Origin: Candidatus Acetatifactor stercoripullorum
GTDB lineage: Bacteria > Bacillota > Clostridia > Lachnospirales > Lachnospiraceae
DNA length: 64,000 nt
Assembly: GCA_019114005.1 (NCBI GenBank)
Contig: DXGH01000073.1
Coordinates: 156,072-220,071, forward strand
Direction of reading: 5' to 3'
In this document: positions 58,878 through 64,000 of the stretch, piece by piece
How the letters are laid out: every line of letters starts with the position of its first letter
Numbering within the stretch: position 1 is the stretch's first letter
The notes under the pieces: model-generated
What the model was told of the DNA's origin: nothing
What the model saw: the letters and a program-made list of their open reading frames with translations, nothing else
Databases searched by the model: none
Made by a program: the position numbers and the translations under genes

Positions 58878-59035
58878 AAAACAAATATACCATGACAGAG
58901 CGCGCATGTCAATGGTCTGCAGCAAAAAAACAGCGGTACATCCACCGTCCAAAGTAAAATGTACCGCTCCCACCTGAGGACATTATAGCATAACAGCCGC
59001 CCTCAGGCAACAGAAGATTGTGGAGGTATGCGATT

Positions 59036-60049
59036 ATGACGGCTAAAGAGAGGGTTAAAAACAACATCATGCTCAAAATGAGATACCATGTGGATTCCAG
59101 CACCCTGGATATTCTTGGGAATGTGCTGGTGCAGGAATTTTCCGGGGTGGAGATCGCTGAGAGCGAAACGCTTCCGGCAGCGTATGCAGATATCAACCAT
59201 TACATCATGGAGCTTTTCTGGATGCAGAAAGCACCGAAACTGTCCCGCAAGACAGCACAATATTACATGGACACGGTAAACCGTCTTGCAAATACCGTAC
59301 AGAAGCCCCTTACCGAGGTGACCAGCATGGACGTAGAGAGGTTCCTGGCCGGGCTGGCAGGAAATGGTGCAGTTTCAAGGAATAACCACAGGCGCAATCT
59401 GTCGGCAGTCTTTACCTGGATGAGAAAGAGCCGCATTATATTAGAGAACCCATGCGAATCCATAGATCCGTACAAACAGGTACAGAAACCAATAGACCAT
59501 ATGGAGCCGGAAGAATATGAACAGCTGAAAGCAGGATGCAGGCATCCGCGTGACCGGGCCCTGATTGAGGTATTAAGGAGCACCGCCATGAGAGTGGGTG
59601 AGCTGGAAGGAGCAAAGATTTCGAACCTGGACTGGCGTACGGGGCAGCTGCTTATTTATGGGGAAAAGGGACGGACATACAGGCCTGTGTGTCTGGACAG
59701 CGTGGCAATGAAATATCTGGGTGATTATTTGGAAGCCCGCGGGGCAGCAAGGGGAAGCGGAGAGGCTCTTTTCACATCGCTGAAAGACGGGCAGCATAAA
59801 GGCCTGAGCCGGGATGGAATCAGAAGCGCTGTCAATGCGATCAGGAAGAGGGCCGGGATGGAGAGGCGTGTATACCCCCATCTGTTCCGAAAGACAACAG
59901 CGACCAACATAGTAAGGCGTGGCGGCTCTGTACACGACGCCGGGGAATACCTTGGGCACAAAGACCGCTCTACGGCCGGGCAGTATTATGCCTATGTGGG
60001 CAGTGATCACACAATGGATATTTTTAAAAAGTATGTTGCGACGGTATGA
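59036..60049 (+). CDS. Tyrosine recombinase 1 (XerC/D-like, 337 aa)
   Basis: Start 59036 follows GGAGG. N-terminal SAM-like core-binding domain (SRKTAQYYMDTVNRLANTVQ). The catalytic domain is complete: Arg in TAMRVGELEGA, Lys in YGEKGRTYRP, H-x-x-R in YPHLFRKT, His in LGHKDRS and the nucleophile Tyr in GQYYAYV. It could invert the fibre segment or resolve phage dimers; the integrase role more likely belongs to the gene next to attR. Separate control region upstream. Confidence 0.85.
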   Translation: MTAKERVKNNIMLKMRYHVDSSTLDILGNVLVQEFSGVEIAESETLPAAYADINHYIMELFWMQKAPKLSRKTAQYYMDTVNRLANTVQKPLTEVTSMDVERFLAGLAGNGAVSRNNHRRNLSAVFTWMRKSRIILENPCESIDPYKQVQKPIDHMEPEEYEQLKAGCRHPRDRALIEVLRSTAMRVGELEGAKISNLDWRTGQLLIYGEKGRTYRPVCLDSVAMKYLGDYLEARGAARGSGEALFTSLKDGQHKGLSRDGIRSAVNAIRKRAGMERRVYPHLFRKTTATNIVRRGGSVHDAGEYLGHKDRSTAGQYYAYVGSDHTMDIFKKYVATV

Positions 60050-60119
60050 ATGCAACAATAATCTCCAAAACATTAGCTTAAGACAACTATAATAAATAGG
60101 AGAAAGGGCGGCGCAGCCT

Positions 60120-61331
60120 ATGCAAAATGTCTCAATGTCCGATGCGGAGCTGTTGAAATTTGCCATCGAAAATGGTATACTTGATACGGCACTTGTGCAG
60201 GAAAAGATTGAGATGCAGAAGAGAGAGGAGATTTTAAAGAAACACGCATATAAAATATATCAAGGAAAAGATGGAAATTGGTACACATATTTGCCATGCG
60301 AGAAATCAAGAAAGAAAATAAAGGCAAACACAAAGGAGAAGGTAGAGGATAAGGTTGTTTCTTTTTTGAAAGAGAAGGAGGACGACCCAACTGTGAAAGA
60401 AATTTTTTTCTGCTGGATTTCCGAAAGGCTTTCAAGGAATGAGATAAGTCGTGCTACATACGATAGATATTGTGTGGATTTTGGTAAATATTTTGAAAAA
60501 ATAAAAAGTAAGCACATAAAGGGAATTGACCAATGTTTTCTTGAGGATTTTGTAAAGGACAGTATTTCCGATTTCAATATGACGGCGAAATGTTTTTCAA
60601 ATTTCAGAACTTTGGTGTATGGAATATTCAAGTATGCAAAGAGAAAGAAGTATATTTCATTCAGCATAACCTATACAATACAAGACATGGAAATATCTCA
60701 AAGGGCATTTAAAAAGGTAGTGAGGAAATCATCAGAGCAAGTATTCTTGCCTAACGAGAAAGCAAGAGTGGAATCTTATCTGATAAACTATCTGGATATA
60801 ATAAATTTAGGATTACTTTTTATGTTCAAAACAGGTGTGCGCATTGGGGAGTTGGCTGTCCTTAGAATTTGTGATATTAATAACTACACAGTTTCTATTA
60901 ATGCCACAGAAACAAGATTCAGGGATGAAGATGGAAAAGTACATTATGACATCAAAGAGTTCCCTAAATCAGAAGCTGGTTTACGATTTGCCATTCTTCC
61001 AGAAAAATATAAATGGATATTAGATAGAGTTTTACAATTCAATCAAAATGGTGTGTACTTATTTGAGAGAAACGGGAAAAGAACAAAAACATATTCATTT
61101 AGGAGGCGTCTGGAATATATCTGCAGTAGTAAACTCAATATGATTCCAAAGTCGCCACATAAAGTTAGGAAGACATACGGTACAATACTGTTGGATGGCA
61201 ATGTAAAGGAATCAACCATTCTTGACACAATGGGACACGCTGATATTAGTTGCACAAAAGGACATTATTATTTTGACAGAAGTGGAATAGAAGATAAGAG
61301 AAAAGAACTGGATGCTCTGGTGGAATTGTAG
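60120..61331 (+). CDS. int: Phage integrase (tyrosine recombinase 2, 403 aa)
   Basis: N-terminal arm-binding-like region (YKIYQGKDGNWYTYLPCE), core-binding domain (ISRATYDRYCVDFGKYFEKI) and catalytic domain with Arg in KTGVRIGELAVL, H-x-x-R in PHKVRKTYG, His in MGHADIS and Tyr in KGHYYFDRSG. Adjacent to attR and to arm motifs, one of which overlaps its stop codon. It should recombine attP with the ssrA 3' end. It starts 70 bp after recombinase 1. AGGAGAAAGGG lies upstream, and a TATAAT lies in the gap. Confidence 0.9.
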   Translation: MQNVSMSDAELLKFAIENGILDTALVQEKIEMQKREEILKKHAYKIYQGKDGNWYTYLPCEKSRKKIKANTKEKVEDKVVSFLKEKEDDPTVKEIFFCWISERLSRNEISRATYDRYCVDFGKYFEKIKSKHIKGIDQCFLEDFVKDSISDFNMTAKCFSNFRTLVYGIFKYAKRKKYISFSITYTIQDMEISQRAFKKVVRKSSEQVFLPNEKARVESYLINYLDIINLGLLFMFKTGVRIGELAVLRICDINNYTVSINATETRFRDEDGKVHYDIKEFPKSEAGLRFAILPEKYKWILDRVLQFNQNGVYLFERNGKRTKTYSFRRRLEYICSSKLNMIPKSPHKVRKTYGTILLDGNVKESTILDTMGHADISCTKGHYYFDRSGIEDKRKELDALVEL

Positions 61332-61348
61332 GTACTCAAAAGTACTCA
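61330..61348 (+). promoter_or_regulatory. Candidate integrase arm-binding sites, right end
   Basis: AGGTACTCA at 61330-61338, overlapping the int stop codon, and AAGTACTCA at 61340-61348. Same motif and orientation as the left pair at 6981-7001. Confidence 0.6.
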
Positions 61349-61402
61349 AAAAGCAAAGTCGATAATGCTTATAAATACTATAAAAAGTGAAAAATAGCAT
61401 AC

Positions 61403-61429
61403 GGTTCGACTCCCGTCTACTCCATTCTG
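61403..61429 (+). repeat. attR, 27-bp core repeat
   Basis: Identical to 6913-6939; the displaced ssrA 3' end. A hairpin (GAAATGC with GCATTTC) right after it may be part of the original ssrA terminator. Confidence 0.93.
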
Positions 61430-61810
61430 TGAAATGCTTGAAAATACAGTGTTTTCAGGCATTTCCAAAAGGAGAAAAATTAAAAAATGACCGTTTTACA
61501 CCATTTTAAACCATTTCAGACCGAAATAAGTGGGGTCGAAATTGGGGTCAAGCTTTTATAAACAAATGCAACAGCAATTTGAATCGAATTTAACACATTT
61601 GAAGCACTAAAATCGAAAAACTACTTATAACCAAATGGGTTACAAGTATGCTAAAAATTTAATTGGTCTTTTGGAGTGTTTAAAGGCCGAAATTTCAAAT
61701 GAAAATATGGAAAGGATAAAATATTAAGATTACAAAATTAATTTCTAATTTGGGCCTATAAGAAAGCGAGCAGGTCATCTTAAAACAATTTATCATTATA
61801 ATCGTAAAAA
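61430..61810. other. Gene-free stretch after attR with a second arm-like repeat
   Basis: TGGGGTC occurs at 61531-61537 and 61543-61549, 12 bp apart in one orientation, as arm sites of tyrosine integrases do. AT-rich with no supported gene. It may be the edge of an older element that used the same site. Confidence 0.45.
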
Positions 61811-61852
61811 ATAGGGGACATGTTGTAAAAACACGTCCCCTATAATTTTTTT
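61811..61852 (+). terminator. Strong terminator
   Basis: ATAGGGGAC pairs with GTCCCCTAT (plus TGT/ACA inside), followed by a T7 run. Confidence 0.8.
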
Positions 61853-61900
61853 GATGTTATAAAGGGTATTTTCTGTATTCTTGCGTTTGTGTTAGCAGTA

Positions 61901-62044
61901 ATGTTCTTTTCCTTTTTTATCATGGGTGATAAGGAGAAATTTCAAGGAACAATTTTTACTTATGAAGGTCTTTGGGAAAGATTAAGTTTGTTATTTATGT
62001 ATATGCCGTTTCTATATTGTGCGATTGGAAATATTATTGGTTAA
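61901..62044 (+). pseudogene. Fragment of a membrane protein
   Basis: 47 codons encoding MFFSFFIMGDKEKFQGTIFT, later LLFMYMPFLYCAIGNIIG. The frame stays open upstream to 61845 with another hydrophobic stretch but no ribosome site. It looks like the C-terminal part of a two-span protein cut by recombination. Confidence 0.45.
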
Positions 62045-62095
62045 CGTATAATATTTTTATTGTTTTATATATGAAGTTAGTGGAGGTTTTGTGGT

Positions 62096-62851
62096 TTGAA
62101 GATTTTGGAATTTGGTGATACCAGTAAAAGAAGAATTATTCTGATACATGGCTTTCAGTGTCCGTGGCAGGTATGGAATAAATATATAGAGTATTATGAA
62201 AAAAAGTTTCATATCATAGTGCCTATTATGTCAGGGCATAACCCGGAAGTTAAAGACGATTTTATTTCATTTACGGATGATGCAAAAGAAATCGAGGATT
62301 ACATTCTTTCACGCTATGGAAAAGAAATATATGCTGTGTATGGAATGTCAATGGGTGGAGTTTTGACTGCAACGTTGTGGCAGAACAAAAGATTAACTTT
62401 TGATAAAGTGATTTTTGATGGGTCGCCTTTGGTATCTTATAATAATCTGATGAAAGGATTTATGAAGAAATTTTATATTGATATTACTCATAAATCACAG
62501 CAACGAGATAAAAAAACGGTAGAACAGGCAACAAAGGTTATTATTTCCGAAGACAATCTTGAATACTTTTTGAAAGTTCTTGATAATATGTCAGATGTAA
62601 CTGTTGGAAATAGTATAGATGACATAGCTGATTTTAAACTGAGCCAGAGCATAAATACTCCTGATACGGTGGTGTATTTCTTTCATGGAACAGCTTTTAA
62701 TGAAATGCTTGCAAAGAAATCTGCTAAATATGTTAAAAAATATTACCCTACGACAATAATCAAATGTTTCAAGGGTAAATTCCATTGTGAAAATGCATTG
62801 TTTAATCCAGAGATTATGATTACGGAATTAGATAAGATATTTGATAAATAG
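62096..62851 (+). CDS. Alpha/beta hydrolase (251 aa)
   Basis: TTG start at 62096 after GGAGG. Oxyanion-type RRIILIHGFQCPWQVW, nucleophile elbow YGMSMGGVL (Ser), and a late GKFHCENALF His give a plausible triad; the acid may be D in TPDTVVYFF. Cytosolic, no signal peptide. Substrate unknown. It lies outside the prophage, in AT-rich DNA that may itself be mobile. Confidence 0.8.
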   Translation: MKILEFGDTSKRRIILIHGFQCPWQVWNKYIEYYEKKFHIIVPIMSGHNPEVKDDFISFTDDAKEIEDYILSRYGKEIYAVYGMSMGGVLTATLWQNKRLTFDKVIFDGSPLVSYNNLMKGFMKKFYIDITHKSQQRDKKTVEQATKVIISEDNLEYFLKVLDNMSDVTVGNSIDDIADFKLSQSINTPDTVVYFFHGTAFNEMLAKKSAKYVKKYYPTTIIKCFKGKFHCENALFNPEIMITELDKIFDK

Positions 62852-62922
62852 AGAAAAAGACAACTTTCAGTCTTCTGGTGAGCATGAAAGAATACAAGAA
62901 TTTGAAGTTTTAGGAGAAAAAT

Positions 62923-63294
62923 ATGGTAGCAATAATTGGAGCAATAACATTTTCAGTGGTAATCATATTATCTGTTTTAATAATATGTGGCTTGCCATTA
63001 GGAGAGTTGACAATGGGAGGTCAATATAAGGTCTTTCCAAAAAAATTAAGAATTGTTTTAGTAACACAATTGATTTTTCAAATATTCTTTGTAATAGTTA
63101 TTTTACAGATGGGGGATTTTTTCCCGTTGTGGTTTTCAAAAAAAGTAACCAAGATAATTTGCATAGTTATGGCTGTATACCTTTCGTTGAATACGGTCAT
63201 GAATTTTGTGTCAAAGAGTAAGAAAGAAAAGTGTATTATGACACCTCTTTCATTTGTCGCAGCGGTATGTTTTTGGATAACTGCGTTAGTATGA
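62923..63294 (+). CDS. Four-span membrane protein of unknown function (123 aa)
   Basis: Begins MVAIIGAITFSVVIILSVLI; four hydrophobic helices with a short charged loop (GGQYKVFPKKLR). A weak AGGAGAAA precedes the ATG. No family recognised. Probably in one transcript with the hydrolase. Confidence 0.6.
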   Translation: MVAIIGAITFSVVIILSVLIICGLPLGELTMGGQYKVFPKKLRIVLVTQLIFQIFFVIVILQMGDFFPLWFSKKVTKIICIVMAVYLSLNTVMNFVSKSKKEKCIMTPLSFVAAVCFWITALV

Positions 63295-63329
63295 TAGAGG
63301 AATGAACTTTGAATTTAGTGGTGCGATTG

Positions 63330-63773
63330 ATGAAAATTATTGAAGTCAAAGAAGATAAAAAACAATATCTTGATTTGCTGTTATTGGCAGATGAGCAGGA
63401 AAATATGATAGACCGATACCTTGATAAAGGCAAAATGTATGTGCTTGATGATAATGGGATTAAATGCGAGTGCATCGTTACCGATGAAGGAAGTGATGTG
63501 CTTGAAATCAAGAACATTGCAACTGTTCCAGACTATCAAGGCAAAGGTTATGCAAAATCCTTAATTGATTTTATTGTAGAGAAATATAGAGAGCAATATG
63601 CTATTCTACAAGTAGGAACAGGTGATAGCCCATTGACAATACCATTTTATGAAAAGTGTGGGTTTGTCCGTTCGCATATCATACCAAATTTCTTTACAGA
63701 TAATTACGACCATCCAATATATGAGGATGGAGTACAGTTGGTGGATATGGTGTATCTGCAAAGGCCGTTATAA
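63330..63773 (+). CDS. GNAT-family N-acetyltransferase (147 aa)
   Basis: Start 63330 (MKIIEVKEDKKQ); TTG 63309 is an alternative. Acetyl-CoA-binding motif A is seen in IKNIATVPDYQGKGYAKSLI (Q-x-x-G-x-G/A), and the late FYEKCGFVRSH is typical for motif B. Transfers an acetyl group to an unknown small molecule or protein. Confidence 0.82.
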   Translation: MKIIEVKEDKKQYLDLLLLADEQENMIDRYLDKGKMYVLDDNGIKCECIVTDEGSDVLEIKNIATVPDYQGKGYAKSLIDFIVEKYREQYAILQVGTGDSPLTIPFYEKCGFVRSHIIPNFFTDNYDHPIYEDGVQLVDMVYLQRPL

Positions 63774-63797
63774 AGAAATTTTCAGTAATACGCTCTG

Positions 63798-63841
63798 TTG
63801 ATGTGCTGATTTTTCTACGATATACTCCTTCAAAAAGGAGT
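63798..63841 (+). promoter_or_regulatory. Promoter overlapping an RBS-covering hairpin
   Basis: TTGATG, 17-bp spacer, TATACT. ACTCCTT (63824-63830, part of the -10 region) pairs with AAGGAGT (63835-63841), which holds the ribosome site of the next gene. Own transcripts would start beyond most of the first arm. Confidence 0.5.
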
Positions 63842-63849
63842 GTGCTCTT

Positions 63850-64000
63850 ATGGGTAGAGAAATTTATGACATCATCAATGACATGGCAGAAGTATTAAAT
63901 GCATCGCAGATGCAGAAACTACAAGAGGTGTTGGTAAAACGGTTATCTGAAAATACTGTATCTGATTATTTGCAGACAACGAATATGGACTTTCTGGATA
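63850..64000 (+). CDS. Probable tyrosine recombinase, N-terminus only (3' partial)
   Basis: Begins MGREIYDIINDMAEVLNASQ and continues MQKLQEVLVKRLSENTV to the window edge. The N-terminal helix pattern (NASQMQKLQEVLVKRL) resembles recombinases of Firmicutes mobile elements. The catalytic part lies outside the window, so this is a tentative call. If right, a second mobile element begins just past the prophage. Confidence 0.5.
   Translation, partial: MGREIYDIINDMAEVLNASQMQKLQEVLVKRLSENTVSDYLQTTNMDFLD

Larger units (their letters stand above)
58715..58968 (-). promoter_or_regulatory. Leftward promoter/terminator island before the recombinases
   Basis: On the minus strand from right to left: terminator 58932-58968 (10-bp stem AGCGGTACAT/ATGTACCGCT, then a T7 run), promoter 58912-58884 (TTGACA-17-TATATT with TGG), terminator 58847-58825 (TGTCC/GGACA, T6), promoter 58799-58771 (TTTACA-17-TATAAT), terminator 58751-58719 (CAGCGG/CCGCTG, T6). 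Dyads such as TTATACAGTATAA overlap the second promoter, and TTTACA-16-TATAAA faces rightwards at 58758-58785. Confidence 0.55.
6913..61429 (+). mobile_element. Prophage of about 54.5 kb integrated in ssrA (siphovirus-like)
   Basis: Bounded by a perfect 27-bp repeat, with an integrase gene next to attR. Inside lie a near-complete set of tailed-phage genes: terminase, portal, capsid, tail tube, long tape measure, fibres, holin-amidase, repressor/Cro, recombination and replication genes. The long tape measure and absence of a sheath gene suggest a siphovirus. Structural genes lie to the left, control genes in the middle, early genes to the right, as expected after opening a circle next to int. 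Inducibility is unknown; four small genes look interrupted. Confidence 0.95.

Noticed and set aside
58635..58973. 112-codon leftward frame over the promoter/terminator island
   Set aside because: It runs through three terminators, has no ribosome site, and its product looks random.

Overview
The window is a low-to-mid GC Firmicutes chromosome, most like a gut Lachnospiraceae (Clostridia). The flanking host genes are an oligopeptide ABC transporter, secG, rnr, smpB and ssrA. Ribosome binding sites are strong AGGAGG types and promoters are sigma-A-like. One prophage of about 54.5 kb (6913-61429) is inserted in the 3' end of ssrA, the tmRNA gene. A perfect 27-bp direct repeat marks both ends, and paired copies of a GGTACTCA-type integrase arm motif lie just inside each end.

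Layout. 1-6934 is host DNA: an OppC-type permease with RCC1-like repeats, oppD, oppF, a small membrane protein, secG, rnr, smpB, ssrA. 6940-11100 is the left prophage end: two leftward small genes, a ribbon-helix-helix regulator with its own operators, a candidate small RNA, a putative small terminase subunit, and a tRNA/structured-RNA cluster with two serine tRNAs and a long-variable-arm tRNA carrying anticodon GCA. 11797-36293 holds the late genes: large terminase, portal, Com-like zinc finger, scaffold, decoration protein, E-type capsid, connectors, tail tube, tail chaperones, tape measure, baseplate, two collagen-like fibres. 36687-39202 holds a fibre accessory gene and the lysis genes (CmpB-like membrane protein, holin, amidase-SPOR). 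39383-42600 is the lysogeny control region with a CI-like repressor coupled to a membrane-anchored HNH protein, and a Cro-like protein. 42626-58714 holds the early genes: SbcC-like ATPase, RecT, two SSBs, MBL protein, ERCC4 nuclease, DUF4373-type replication protein, helicase-methylase fusion, C5-methylase with an overlapping gene, PP-loop (PAPS reductase-like) protein, ASCH protein. 59036-61331 holds two tyrosine recombinases, the second next to attR. Beyond attR are an alpha/beta hydrolase, a membrane protein, a GNAT acetyltransferase and the start of another probable tyrosine recombinase.

The unusual feature is how many self-contained cassettes, each with its own promoter and terminator, sit among the late genes (11107-11774, 19444-20085, 26487-28025, 28055-29620, 29630-30612, 30628-31761). 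These look like lysogen-expressed accessory genes (morons). Two of them have a hairpin that should hide the ribosome binding site on read-through transcripts but not on transcripts from the cassette's own promoter. One ends in a two-repeat, one-spacer unit with type I-C-like CRISPR repeats.

The most striking single finding is a 639-bp candidate invertible segment (36004-36642) at the end of the second tail fibre. Near-perfect 18-bp inverted repeats flank two tail-to-tail coding cassettes, and flipping the segment would join the silent cassette in frame to the fibre gene. Four small genes are interrupted by a frameshift or stop, so either the prophage is decaying or the assembly has small errors. 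All functions are inferred from reading the sequence; no database search was run.
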